The translations under genes were made by a program, and so were the position numbers. Under the pieces are notes generated by a model. It had not been told where the DNA came from and did not search any database. It worked only from the letters and a program-made list of their open reading frames with translations. From Catellatospora tritici (GTDB lineage: Bacteria; Actinomycetota; Actinomycetes; Mycobacteriales; Micromonosporaceae), in NCBI RefSeq assembly GCF_019083965.1, contig NZ_JAHRCY010000012.1:62001-126000 (forward strand): a stretch of 64,000 nt of DNA, read 5' to 3'. This document shows positions 9,101-16,663 of this stretch, in pieces. How positions within the stretch are numbered: the first letter of the stretch is position 1; each line of letters opens with the position of its first letter.

Positions 9101-10112
9101 CGATCCGGGTGACCCCCGACATCGGCCGCCGCCGCAGCAGGGCGGTGCTGGGCGCGTCACCGCCGTCCACGATCACGACGGTGTGCGGCAGCAGGACGCC
9201 GCCGTGCCCCTCCCGCCCGGCCAGATCCTCGACCAGCAGCTCCTCCAGCGCCGACAGGCTCTCCACCACCAGCCGCACCGGACCCGCCGCGTCGAGGTCA
9301 CCGGGGTGCAGCGCGTGCGGCAACCACTTCAACCAGTCCCACTGCTCGCGCCTCTTGTCGCTGACGACCGCGGCCACCCGCAGCTCGGCCGGCGAGTGAA
9401 ACGCCGCCAGCTGGCACACGACGGCACGCACCAGCGCGGTCGCCCCCTCGGCCGCACCGCGCACCTGGATGCGATCGAACGCCTTCACGTCGATCGCGAT
9501 CGGCAGGCCGCTCACCCGGGAGTGCGCCCGCAGGAACCGGCCCAGCGCGATCGCCGACAGCGGCTCCAGATCCTCCAGCGGCTTCATCTCGGGACGCACC
9601 AGCCGCGCGGCCGAGTTCAGGGTCCCCACCGACACCCGGGCGTGCAGGAAGTCTGGATCGTCGGCGCGGCACTCCCACAGGCGACCCGCCGGCACCAGCG
9701 ACCACAGCCCCGACGGCTCCGGATGGCGCCAGCGCAGCGCCGCCAGCTGCTCCTGCGCCGAGCGTTCCACCACCCGCCGCGACTGGCCGAGGTGCCGCAG
9801 GTACTCCCGCCGCAGGTGATCCAGCTGGGCGCGGCGGCCGCTGCCGGCGACGACGCCGACCACCACGCCGACCAGCGACACGCCGAAGACGATCGCCGCG
9901 ATCCACATGCGACTACCGCCACCGCTGCCGCCGCTGGTCATCATCAGCAGCATGGCGCCCACGCCCGACAGGGTCGGGACGACGGTGAACATCTGCCCCA
10001 GCCCACGCGGCCCCTGCACCGCCAGCTCGATGGGCGGTTTGAGCTGCACCTCGTACTGCGGCCGCGGGGGGCCCTCGCGTCGGCCAGGACGCGACAAGGG
10101 AGTCGTCCCCAT
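6105..10112 (-). CDS. eccC: Type VII secretion FtsK/SpoIIIE-family ATPase EccC (fused Ca+Cb)
   Basis: 1335 residues, normal for an undivided EccC. Two membrane helices near residues 40-85 follow a short cytosolic N-terminus. Three tandem P-loop domains have Walker A motifs GGTGSGKSELLRT (about residue 470), VGGPQSGKTNLVRT (about 837) and FGDSGCGKTNLLRHL (about 1120). The corresponding Walker B regions read LMIICDEF, VFLFVDGW and VHLVVDDYD, so domain 2 lacks the acidic pair, which is common in EccC. This motor powers export of WXG100 and related substrates, and the third domain normally binds the substrate export signal. It is transcribed away from eccD across a short divergent promoter region and ends 7 nt from the convergent unknown gene. 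Confidence 0.97.
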   Translation of the reverse strand: MGTTPLSRPGRREGPPRPQYEVQLKPPIELAVQGPRGLGQMFTVVPTLSGVGAMLLMMTSGGSGGGSRMWIAAIVFGVSLVGVVVGVVAGSGRRAQLDHLRREYLRHLGQSRRVVERSAQEQLAALRWRHPEPSGLWSLVPAGRLWECRADDPDFLHARVSVGTLNSAARLVRPEMKPLEDLEPLSAIALGRFLRAHSRVSGLPIAIDVKAFDRIQVRGAAEGATALVRAVVCQLAAFHSPAELRVAAVVSDKRREQWDWLKWLPHALHPGDLDAAGPVRLVVESLSALEELLVEDLAGREGHGGVLLPHTVVIVDGGDAPSTALLRRRPMSGVTRIDLSGVLVRDAGKVLSLQVAADGSLNRLQDDVATPQGAADGLSRTAASAVARQISPFRLVEQDGPVMASAVSSDLPAMLGIGDLEALDTRVTWRARSDRDRLRIPIGLTPEGELLFLDLKESAHHGMGPHGILIGGTGSGKSELLRTIVTALAATHSPTDLNFVLVDFKGGATFAGMEVLQHTSATITNLASELALVERMSDAVLGELDRRQEVLRKKVNGVADYASRYDYERARRQGAQLAPLPSLMIICDEFTELLKARPEFLDIFIKIGAIGRALGVHLLLATQKMEEGRLRGLDSYLGYRIGLRTDKPEDSRAVLGSPIANELPGEGGHGYLKPDATSLLRFRGGYISGPFRRPRALATPSEVASAGQHVVRYESAPVSAPQPAADPGLGGEPGFESAGAEPAVDQQITVYEMFLRRLRGQGQPAHAVWLPPLVTPPTLDGLLGGLAVDPRRGLCAATGGNLVIPIGIEDRPKEQRNDPLLLNLDGVGGNVLIVGGPQSGKTNLVRTMVAALALTHTPQEVQVFCLDFGGGGLLPLRDLPHVSGVAGRRDIDAVRRTVDEVTAIIDEREAVFAERGIDSMATWRRLRASGEVSDDPFGDVFLFVDGWFVLRDQFEAQEAAITELAGRGFNFGIHVIVTALRYVDVRAGLRELLPKRLELRLGDPTDSEIDRRVAPNVPLDRPGRGLAAGPYHYLTALPRVDGDQRADTVGDGLADLVARVGAAWTGPVARRVRMLPAVLPVAELHQAVDKTMTGTPIGINERRLAPVLLDSGQDPHLLIFGDSGCGKTNLLRHLIRETTERNQRDPRLSNTRAPRTAKLVVIDIKRSLLEFAQDQYMLRYLTSVGDIPGAVADLAEIMEERLPPADVTPTQLRDRSWWRGSAVHLVVDDYDLVAPGSLSPLAPLTRYLQQGADIGFHVTLARRASGGGRAVGEALVNQMRLMESPTLLMSGNPDELPFIGKLRNGPLPAGRARFTSRAGGTQLIQTVWREPQELL

Positions 10113-10146
10113 CAGTCAACCACCCCGAACGACACCCCGCCGCGCA

Positions 10147-10174
10147 TCGACATGTGCGTAAGAATAGGTACTCT
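10147..10174 (+). promoter_or_regulatory. Predicted sigma70-type promoter for eccD
   Basis: TCGACA (10147-10152) and TACTCT (10169-10174) are separated by 16 nt in the eccC/eccD divergent gap, about 40 nt before the eccD start. The -35 matches consensus at five of six positions. This is a motif match only. Confidence 0.4.
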
Positions 10175-10213
10175 GCCGTGCAGCCGCGATACCCGACGGT
10201 CCCAGGAGTTCCC

Positions 10214-11581
10214 ATGGCAAACCCGGCCGCCACCGACACCAGCCACATCACCATCGTGGCGCCCAGCGCGCGCGTCGTGGACCTGGCACTTCCGTCGGCA
10301 CTGCCCCTCGCCCACGTGCTGCCGCGCCTGCTGGACCTGGTCGGCGGCATCACCCCGGACGGTGTCGGCGGCTGGACTCTGGCCCGATTCGGACAGTCCC
10401 CACTGGACCCCGACGGCTCGCTCACCGACCACCAGATCCGCGACGGAGAACTGCTCTACCTGCGCCGGCGCGAGCAGGCCGGCGCACCGGCCGTCTTCGA
10501 CGACGTCGTCGACGCCATCGTCATCGCCCAGCGCGACGCCGACAACTGGCACGCCCAGACCGCGAAGGCGTTCGCGGTCGCGTTCGCGGCCCTGGCCCTG
10601 CTCGGCGGCCTCGGCGGGCTGCTCGCCCAGCGCATCACCCCACCGCTGGGCGGCGTCGCCGCCGGGCTGATCGCGGTCGTACTGCTCATGTCGGCCGCCG
10701 TCACGGTCCGCAGCCCCGGCGCGACGACCGTCGCCCGCCTGCTGTCGGTCGCCGCGGTGCTATACGGTGGCGCCGCCGGCTTCCTGGCCGTCGAGGACAT
10801 CGCGTCACCGGATTCGGCGTCGCAGGTGCTCGTCGGCGCGACCGCGGCCGCGGTGCTGGCCGCGGTGACCAGCCTGGCTGTGCGCAGCCACGGCGCCATC
10901 ATGCTCCCGCTCGGCGTGGGCGCCATCGCCCTGGCAGTCGGCGTCGAGCTGCACATCCTCGCCGACCTGAGTGGGCCCACAGCCGCGGCCGTCATGCTCG
11001 TGCTCGGGCTGGCCGCGCTGCCCACACTGCCGATGCTGGCATTCCGGCTCGCGGGCCTGACCGTGCCGAGCGTCCCGACCGGGCCGCGCGACGTGCGCAA
11101 CGACACCGAGGAGATCGACGCCGCCGACGCGACCCGCCGCAGTGAGCAGGCCGGGCGGCTGCTGGCCGGTCTGCTGGCGGCGTTCGCGCTGGTGGAGACG
11201 GGTGCCGTCGTCGGGGTCGTGGCGGGTGGCGGCGGCTACGCCGTGGCGCTGGGGGCCACGGTGGCGCTGCTGCTGTGGTCGCGGTCGCGGGTGTTCCAGC
11301 TGCGCTGGCAGCGGATCCCGCTGCTGTGTGGCGCGTTCCTCGCCAGCGCCGCGACGGCCGTCGGCGCGGCGGCCGCGCTGCCGGACCCCGCCGGCGGCGC
11401 CGTGGCCGCGGCCATCGTCGCCTTCGTCGCGGTCGCCGCGCTCACCTACGCGGCGACGCCCGCCGGGCAGGGGCGGTCGCCGGTCTGGGGTCGCACGCTC
11501 GACCTGGTCGAGACGACCCTGACCGTCGCGGTCGTGCCGCTGGCCGCAGCGATCGCGGGAGTGTTCGCCGGTCAGTTCTGA
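10214..11581 (+). CDS. eccD: Type VII secretion integral membrane protein EccD
   Basis: 455 residues. The ATG at 10214 is chosen because AGGAG lies 5 nt upstream and the ubiquitin-like domain begins directly (ITIVAPSARVVDLALPSA); an in-frame ATG at 10154 would add 20 unlike residues. A YukD/ubiquitin-like domain (about residues 10-95, with GDGELLYLR near its end) is followed by roughly eleven membrane helices from residue 120 to the C-terminus (VAVVPLAAAIAGVFAGQF), the standard EccD architecture. In ESX systems EccD dimers form the membrane vestibule around EccB and EccC. Its last 10 nt overlap the 3' end of the convergent mycP gene. Confidence 0.95.
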   Translation: MANPAATDTSHITIVAPSARVVDLALPSALPLAHVLPRLLDLVGGITPDGVGGWTLARFGQSPLDPDGSLTDHQIRDGELLYLRRREQAGAPAVFDDVVDAIVIAQRDADNWHAQTAKAFAVAFAALALLGGLGGLLAQRITPPLGGVAAGLIAVVLLMSAAVTVRSPGATTVARLLSVAAVLYGGAAGFLAVEDIASPDSASQVLVGATAAAVLAAVTSLAVRSHGAIMLPLGVGAIALAVGVELHILADLSGPTAAAVMLVLGLAALPTLPMLAFRLAGLTVPSVPTGPRDVRNDTEEIDAADATRRSEQAGRLLAGLLAAFALVETGAVVGVVAGGGGYAVALGATVALLLWSRSRVFQLRWQRIPLLCGAFLASAATAVGAAAALPDPAGGAVAAAIVAFVAVAALTYAATPAGQGRSPVWGRTLDLVETTLTVAVVPLAAAIAGVFAGQF

Positions 11582-12732
11582 GGACGCCGGACGCCGCCGG
11601 TGAGGGCGCGCAACCCGAGCACCACGATCAGCAGGACCACACCCGCCAGGGAGATCCACACGGCGGTCCGGCGCCCGGTGCTCATCCCCGGCGCGTTGGC
11701 GGTCGTGCCGGACCCGACCAGACCCTGCACCGTCCGGTATGGGTTGACCAGTCCGGGGATGCCCGCCTCAGCGGGTTCGTCGGCCTCGTCCTTGAGCAGT
11801 CGCATCACCGCCGTGGCCGACAGCTGCGGCCGGTACGCGCGCACCAGCGCGGCGGTGCCGCTGACGTACGCGGCCGCGTAGCTGGTCCCGCCGAGTTCGG
11901 CCAAGGCCAGGTCGCCCCCGGCCAGCGGCCCCTCGATGTGCCAGCCCGGGGCGGCGATGTCCAGCCACGGCCCACGCAGCGATGACTCGATCATGCGGTC
12001 GTTGTACCCGGTCGCGGCAACCGACAGGACGGTGTCCTCGGCCGCGGGCCACACCTGGGCGCCGGCCTGCTGATCGCGGGTGACGTTTCCGCCGGCCACC
12101 ACGACCACGATGTCGTGCTGGGTGACCGCCTCCCGGATGGCCGCGCTCAGCTCCGGGCTGGGCACGCTCAGCTGCAACGACAGGTTGATCACGCGGACGT
12201 TCGGCTGGATCATCGCGTAGCGGACGGCCTCGGCGGCCCGCCGCGCCAGCACGTCGGCGGCCAGCTCCGCGTCGCTGCCCACCACTCGAATGGGCAGGAT
12301 CGTCGCGTCGGGCGCGACCCCGGCGAATCCGCCGTCCGGGGCACCGGCGATGATGCCGGCGATCAGGGTGCCGTGCCCCGCCTCGTCGCAGGTGCCGTCG
12401 CCGCCCGCCCCGGTCAGGTCCAGCCCCGGCAGCACCCGTGGCCGCAGCAGCCGATGCCCGCTGTCCACACCGGAGTCGATGACCGCCACGGTCACCCCGG
12501 CACCGCGCGTCAGCGGCCACACCCGTTGCGGGGCCAACCGCTTGAGCGGCCATGGCTGGCCGGCCGGTCGCGCCTCGGCCAGCTCCACGTTGGCCACCGG
12601 GTTGCAGGCGACCTGTTCACCGGCGGCCAGGGCCGGGGCGACCGGGACGGTGCCCAGCACCACCGACAACCCCGCGGCCGCCATCATGCTCCGCAGCATC
12701 ACGGTGAGAGCATACGGTCGTCGACGCTCCAC
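11572..12732 (-). CDS. mycP: Type VII secretion-associated subtilisin-like protease, mycosin
   Basis: 386 residues, GTG start; later in-frame GTG and ATG codons could also serve. The signal peptide (about residues 8-37, ending PALA/AGEQ) is followed by an S8 subtilisin domain with Asp86 (AVIDSGVD), His120 (EAGHGTLIAG), Asn215 (VAGGN) and Ser283 (GGTSYAAAYVSG). A C-terminal membrane helix at about 355-378 ends in a basic tail. This is the mycosin layout: an extracytoplasmic protease anchored by its C-terminus that stabilises the ESX membrane complex and clips substrates. It is convergent and overlapping with eccD, and divergent from the substrate-like operon starting at 12815. Confidence 0.95.
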   Translation of the reverse strand: MERRRPYALTVMLRSMMAAAGLSVVLGTVPVAPALAAGEQVACNPVANVELAEARPAGQPWPLKRLAPQRVWPLTRGAGVTVAVIDSGVDSGHRLLRPRVLPGLDLTGAGGDGTCDEAGHGTLIAGIIAGAPDGGFAGVAPDATILPIRVVGSDAELAADVLARRAAEAVRYAMIQPNVRVINLSLQLSVPSPELSAAIREAVTQHDIVVVVAGGNVTRDQQAGAQVWPAAEDTVLSVAATGYNDRMIESSLRGPWLDIAAPGWHIEGPLAGGDLALAELGGTSYAAAYVSGTAALVRAYRPQLSATAVMRLLKDEADEPAEAGIPGLVNPYRTVQGLVGSGTTANAPGMSTGRRTAVWISLAGVVLLIVVLGLRALTGGVRRPQN

Positions 12733-12758
12733 ACGAGCCCTCGGCGCTTGCGGCGACG

Positions 12759-12787
12759 TTGAACCATGGGCCTGTGCCGATTAGTCT
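12759..12787 (+). promoter_or_regulatory. Predicted promoter of the ESX substrate-like operon
   Basis: TTGAAC (12759-12764), a 17-nt spacer and TAGTCT (12782-12787) precede the gene at 12815, with GGGAGGGG as its ribosome site. Both hexamers and the spacing fit a primary-sigma promoter. It lies in the mycP divergent gap. Confidence 0.55.
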
Positions 12788-12814
12788 GCTGAGGCAGCGG
12801 GAGGGGACCGTCCG

Positions 12815-13159
12815 ATGACAGACAAGACCACTGTGGACCCGAAAGCATTGGACGATCACCATGCCAAGCTCGTCGGCTACGCCGATCGGGTCGAGCGTCT
12901 GCGCACCGCCCTGGGTCAGATCCGCGACTACATCCCGGAGGCCGCGGAGGGCAGCCCGACGTACGGTTGGCCGTTCGGCACCCTAAGCCGCGGCCAGGCC
13001 TTCTACGCGCAGCACGAGCGCCTCCACAAGAGCATCGACGACGCGCTCGCCCAGGCGGGCGTCGACATCGGCGAGCTGGCCGCGCGGCTCGAAGCCGCCG
13101 CCGCCGCGTATCGCAACGCCGACGACCACGGCGCCAGCGTATTCCGCAAGACGGCCTGA
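12815..13159 (+). CDS. EspC/WXG100-like T7SS substrate-type protein
   Basis: 114 residues, no signal peptide. It is predicted to be two long amphipathic helices (LDDHHAKLVGYADRVERLRTAL and the region FYAQHERLHKSIDDALAQAG) followed by a third helix rich in Ala (ARLEAAAAAYRNADD). This pattern is typical of the EspC-like (ESX secretion-associated) branch of helical-hairpin substrates. The C-terminal YRNADDHG fits a Yxxx(D/E)-type export signal. It is the first gene of a five-gene forward operon (12815-15866) preceded by a good promoter. Family placement is by pattern, not by alignment. Confidence 0.75.
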   Translation: MTDKTTVDPKALDDHHAKLVGYADRVERLRTALGQIRDYIPEAAEGSPTYGWPFGTLSRGQAFYAQHERLHKSIDDALAQAGVDIGELAARLEAAAAAYRNADDHGASVFRKTA

Positions 13160-13172
13160 TCGGCGGCCCGCG

Positions 13173-14180
13173 ATGAGTCAAGACCCCACCCACCGCGCCG
13201 TCCAGAAGTGGATCCCCGAGGGCGATCCCGACTGGGAGGACTGCGCCACCCGCGTCATCGTCATGGGCGCCCCGAACTACCTGCGTGAGGCCGGCCGGTT
13301 GTACTCCGACCTGCTGTTCAATCTGCGGTTCTTCATCGACGACATGCGGAATGACCTCGACGTGGTCAAGGCGAAATGGACCGGAACCGCGGCCGACCGG
13401 TTCCGCGACAAGACGCTGCAGATCATCGCCGCGCTGGAGCACATCGACGAGAAGATGATCGGGTACAGCGGCATCAAACCCAGTCTGGAGCTCGCCGCCG
13501 ACCAGCTGCAGCACGCACAGCGAGAGATGCCGGTGCCCGAGGACGTCGCCCAGGCGATCGTCGAGAGCCACAACATGGTGGTCAACGGCATCTGGACCGG
13601 CGTCGACGAGGGCGCGTTCCGATCCGCGCTGTCGGAACTGGACCAGGGCTTCTTCGCCGACGTGGCCAGCGACATCTTCGACAGCCCCGAGGGCGACGCG
13701 CAGGACCGGTACAACGACCTCAACCACCAGTACGTGGTGACCGCGTCGGGGATGCCCGAGGGATTCGCCCCCAGGACCGTCGGCTTCACCGACCCCAGAG
13801 ACATCCACGATCCCGTGCTGCTGCCACCCGGCAGCGGTTCGGGCCTGCGGGACGGCTTCGAGGCGCCGCCGGCCGACGTGCCGAAGCCACCGAACCTGAA
13901 GACCGGTCGAGGCGGTGGTGGCCTCGGCGGCGTCGGCGGGGTCGGCAGCCTCGCCGGCGCGGGCGGCTTCCCACCGACCGGTACGGCGTTCGGCAAGCCC
14001 GTCGCCACGGGCGCGTGGCCGAGTGGATTCGCCGGTGGTGCCCTCAGCGCCGGGTTCGGCGCCCCCGGCGGCGGCGCGGGCGGGCTCGGCGCGACGGGCA
14101 CCGAGTTCACCACCGACCTGGTCGAGGACGACGACCCGTGGCGCGACCTCGGGGAGGCCTCCGATGACGTCATGCGCTGA
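13173..14180 (+). CDS. WXG100-domain protein with Gly-rich C-terminal region (PPE-like layout)
   Basis: 335 residues. Residues 1-190 are helical and include a W-x-G turn (VKAKWTGTAADRFRDK, near residue 70), as in WXG100 and PPE-type T7SS proteins. Residues 190-245 are a Pro-rich linker. Residues 245-315 are a low-complexity Gly/Ala/Phe region (GGGGLGGVGGVGSLAGAGGF and similar), ending in an acidic tail (TTDLVEDDDPWRDLGEASDD). A helical T7SS targeting domain fused to a Gly-rich tail resembles mycobacterial PPE proteins, but the PPE motif itself is absent. It lies 13 nt after the EspC-like gene and is probably an exported surface or pore-associated protein. Which partner it needs is unknown. 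Confidence 0.75.
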   Translation: MSQDPTHRAVQKWIPEGDPDWEDCATRVIVMGAPNYLREAGRLYSDLLFNLRFFIDDMRNDLDVVKAKWTGTAADRFRDKTLQIIAALEHIDEKMIGYSGIKPSLELAADQLQHAQREMPVPEDVAQAIVESHNMVVNGIWTGVDEGAFRSALSELDQGFFADVASDIFDSPEGDAQDRYNDLNHQYVVTASGMPEGFAPRTVGFTDPRDIHDPVLLPPGSGSGLRDGFEAPPADVPKPPNLKTGRGGGGLGGVGGVGSLAGAGGFPPTGTAFGKPVATGAWPSGFAGGALSAGFGAPGGGAGGLGATGTEFTTDLVEDDDPWRDLGEASDDVMR

Positions 14181-14192
14181 CCGGACGAACGC

Positions 14193-14594
14193 ATGACCGC
14201 CCCCGGCGCGACCCCGGCGCCCTCCGGCCAGCCGGCTGCCACACCCCCGGCGGGGCCAGTGGGGACGGCCGGCGAGCCTGCCGCCGCACCGACGAAGCTG
14301 CTGGTGCACGTCGAGGCCCTGCGGGAGGCCCACCGCCGGCTGACCGGTCCTGCCACCGACCAGCTCGTCGAACTCCACCGCCGCATCGGCCGGATCGACA
14401 TCTCCTCCCCCGGGTTCGGTGTCATCGGCATCGGCGCCAACAAGAGTCACACCGCCAGCCAGGCCCAACTGTTGGACCAGGTGATCGCCCTCAACGATCG
14501 GCTGGCCGCGATCGCGACCGCGCTGAAGATCGCCGCGGACGCCTGGCAGGACACCGACAGCGACGGCATGGCGAATCGGGACACCCATGGTTGA
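14193..14594 (+). CDS. Small helical protein of the ESX substrate operon, unrecognised
   Basis: 133 residues. A disordered Ala/Pro-rich stretch (residues 1-33) is followed by a helical region (LLVHVEALREAHRRLTGPATDQ and QLLDQVIALNDRLAAIATAL). There is no membrane segment or signal peptide. Its stop overlaps the next start by 8 nt, indicating translational coupling. The helical composition and operon position suggest a WXG100-related partner or a cytosolic chaperone for the neighbouring substrates, but the W-x-G motif is missing, so the role is undetermined. Confidence 0.75.
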   Translation: MTAPGATPAPSGQPAATPPAGPVGTAGEPAAAPTKLLVHVEALREAHRRLTGPATDQLVELHRRIGRIDISSPGFGVIGIGANKSHTASQAQLLDQVIALNDRLAAIATALKIAADAWQDTDSDGMANRDTHG

Positions 14595-15393
14595 CACCAC
14601 CGGCGCAGCCACGTCCGCCGCCTCGACCGCCTCATCGACCGTCGCGACCCAGGCCGCCAAGAGCAGCGCCCCGACCGGTCACGGCAGCGGCGACCACGCC
14701 TCGGTGGCCGCCATGCTCACCGCGATCGCGGCCCTGGGCGTGTGCGTCGTGATCGAACGGCAGTTCGTCAAGGCTGCCATGTCCGCGGCGCTGGCGGTGG
14801 CGAACCCGGACGGCATCCAGACGGCCGCCCAGGACTGGAACGCACTGACGCTCACCGTCCGGCAGGCGAGCAACGCCGTCAGCCAGGCGCGCGCCGCCAC
14901 CGACCGGCGCTGGATCGGCGCCGACCAGGCGGCCTTCGCCGCGGCGGTGGAACGGCTGAACGCCGAGGTCAACCGGCTGGGTGAGGTCGCCGCCGGCATG
15001 AGCGACCTGCTCAAGCAGGCCGACTCCGCGTTCGCGGAACTCTACGAGATCGTCCTGACGATCTCGCTGATCAGCCTGGCCGCGCTGCTGCTGCTGACCG
15101 CCCTGCAGGCCACCCCGCTGGCCCCGATCGCCCGTGCCGCGATCACGATCATCGGCGCCACCGTCCCGCCGATCGTGGTGTCGCTGGTGGACAGCACCGG
15201 CACCGCCCTCACCCAGATCGGGCAGGCGATGACCACGCTCACCGGCGCACCCCAGCAGTCCGACGCCGTCGGGCGCGCCATCAGCACCGGGGTACGCGAG
15301 GGGTCGGCCGCCGCGGCCAACTACCAGGACAAGAAGGCGGACGACAAGAAGGCTCCGGTGCCCGCCACCGGCACCACCCCGGCCAAATCCTGA
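14587..15393 (+). CDS. WXG100-like membrane-interacting protein
   Basis: 268 residues. A Thr/Ser/Ala-rich N-terminus is followed by a helical pair with the turn RRWIGADQAAFAAAVERL (W-x-G, near residue 111), as in WXG100 proteins. Strongly hydrophobic segments follow at about 155-180 (IVLTISLISLAALLLLTAL) and 182-205 (APIARAAITIIGATVPPIVVSLV), and the C-terminus is Lys-rich (KKADDKKAPVPATG). The combination of a T7SS-type helical domain and a hydrophobic hairpin suggests an exported protein that inserts into a membrane or binds the secretion complex. It is coupled to the gene upstream by an 8-nt overlap. There is no named family. Confidence 0.7.
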   Translation: MVDTTGAATSAASTASSTVATQAAKSSAPTGHGSGDHASVAAMLTAIAALGVCVVIERQFVKAAMSAALAVANPDGIQTAAQDWNALTLTVRQASNAVSQARAATDRRWIGADQAAFAAAVERLNAEVNRLGEVAAGMSDLLKQADSAFAELYEIVLTISLISLAALLLLTALQATPLAPIARAAITIIGATVPPIVVSLVDSTGTALTQIGQAMTTLTGAPQQSDAVGRAISTGVREGSAAAANYQDKKADDKKAPVPATGTTPAKS

Positions 15394-15431
15394 CCGCACC
15401 ATCCGGCCGACCACACCTGAGGAGCACAGCG

Positions 15432-15866
15432 GTGACGCACGACGCGACCCGGCTGCCGTGGATGCGCCCGCAGGGCGAACTCGTCCAGGCGCTGACCGAC
15501 TTCACCACCGAGTTCGAACGCGTGACCGGCCACGGCACGGCAGCCGACGGCCTCGTCGAAGCATGGGTCGACCACACCAACGCGCTGACCCGGCTGACAA
15601 TCGACCCGCGCCTGATGCGCGGCACGAGCTCCGTCGAGCTGGCCGACTCCGTGCTCCAGGCCACCGCGGCGGCCGGTGCGGACCTGCGCCGCCAGCTGGA
15701 CCAGCTGGTCGGATCGGCCTTCGGCGTGGATCCCGCCGACGTCGACCCGCTGTCCACCGCACGCGACGCCATCGGCCACATCGAACTCGCCGGCGCCGAC
15801 CTCCGTCACTCGCTGGACGACATCATGAACCGGGTGCGGCGCATCCAGCAGGACGCCGCCGGCTGA
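15432..15866 (+). CDS. YbaB/EbfC-like protein in the ESX operon
   Basis: 144 residues, GTG start with TGAGGAG upstream. Residues 25-90 follow the YbaB/EbfC pattern: a long helix, then GHGTAADGLVEAWVDHTNALTRLTIDPRLMR forming the small beta sheet, then a helix (ADSVLQATAAAGADLRRQLDQLV). YbaB proteins are nucleoid-associated, but divergent copies are recurrent in actinobacterial T7SS loci, where their role is unknown. A C-terminal extension of about 45 residues (STARDAIGHIELAGADLRHS) is extra relative to classic YbaB. It is the last gene of the forward operon and ends 11 nt from the convergent SseB-like gene. Confidence 0.7.
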   Translation: MTHDATRLPWMRPQGELVQALTDFTTEFERVTGHGTAADGLVEAWVDHTNALTRLTIDPRLMRGTSSVELADSVLQATAAAGADLRRQLDQLVGSAFGVDPADVDPLSTARDAIGHIELAGADLRHSLDDIMNRVRRIQQDAAG

Positions 15867-15877
15867 CCGGGTTCGGC

Positions 15878-16663
15878 TCAGCCCGGCACGCCGTCCGACC
15901 CGGCCGAGGAGCGCAGCAGCTCGGTGTAGGCGCCGCTGCGCCAGATCGGCACGCCGTACGCGAGCACGGCGGCCACCGCCGGGTCGGTCACCGGCTCGCC
16001 CCACGCCGCCCCGACGACCCGCGCCGTGACCTCGGCCTGTGCCCTGCCCACGGCGTCCCGCACCGCCGCGACCTCGCCCGCGACCACGTACACCGGCCAC
16101 AGGCGCCCGCCCAGGCCCTCGATCCGCAGTTCCGCCCGCACCACCGCGTCCGCGCCACCGGCCGCCGCGGCGCGGGCGACCCGGACGTCGTCGACGGTCG
16201 TCTCGTCGGCCGCACCGGGCAGGACCCGCCACCGGTCGCTCGGCCCGAGCGCGAACGCTTCCACCACCGGCCGACCCGCGGCGAGCTCGCCGACGGTGCG
16301 CACCGCGGCGGCGGACAGCCCGAACTGCTCGCCGGTGCCCGGGTTGAGCAGCAGGCCGAGATCGGGCGGCCAGGTCGCCGCGAGCGGGGCGAGCCGGACC
16401 AGCCGCCACCGCGCGCCGTCGCCGTGCACTGCCGCCAGGTGGTCGTAGGACGTGTACAGCACCGCCGCGTCGGGCGGTCCGGCGACGACCGGCAGCTGAA
16501 CTCCCGGCCCGGCGTCGGGCGTCTGTGTCGGCGCATACAGCACCCCGGCGCTCAGCGCCCGCAGCAGGCCGGGCAGTGATCCGGTCAGTACGGCCGCCGC
16601 CACCGCCTCCCGCATGGCCGCGTCGACCGCCGCGGCCGTCTGGTCGAAGGTCCGCTCGCTCAT
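15878..16663 (-). CDS. SseB-like domain protein, possible immunity/partner of the upstream T7SS effector candidate
   Basis: 261 residues from the ATG at 16663, which overlaps the upstream stop as ATGA; an earlier in-frame start inside that gene is less likely. The N-terminal half fits the SseB N-terminal domain: a helix, then PGVQLPVVAGPPDAAVLYTS, a ...WRLVRLAPLAATWPPDLGLLLNPGTGEQFGLS block and a following helix. The C-terminal half has a second alpha/beta region (RAELRIEGLGGRLWPVYVV). There is no signal or membrane helix, so it is cytosolic. SseB-type domains are repeatedly found beside secreted toxins in actinobacteria, so an immunity or chaperone role is plausible but unproven. It is the last gene of a four-gene reverse operon with overlapping starts. 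Confidence 0.75.
   Translation of the reverse strand: MSERTFDQTAAAVDAAMREAVAAAVLTGSLPGLLRALSAGVLYAPTQTPDAGPGVQLPVVAGPPDAAVLYTSYDHLAAVHGDGARWRLVRLAPLAATWPPDLGLLLNPGTGEQFGLSAAAVRTVGELAAGRPVVEAFALGPSDRWRVLPGAADETTVDDVRVARAAAAGGADAVVRAELRIEGLGGRLWPVYVVAGEVAAVRDAVGRAQAEVTARVVGAAWGEPVTDPAVAAVLAYGVPIWRSGAYTELLRSSAGSDGVPG

Noticed and set aside
6714-10670. A 1318-codon open frame on the forward strand across eccC
   Set aside because: It is antisense to eccC, Arg/Gln/His-rich and without any family motif, a by-product of high GC content. The reverse strand has three P-loops and the EccC layout.
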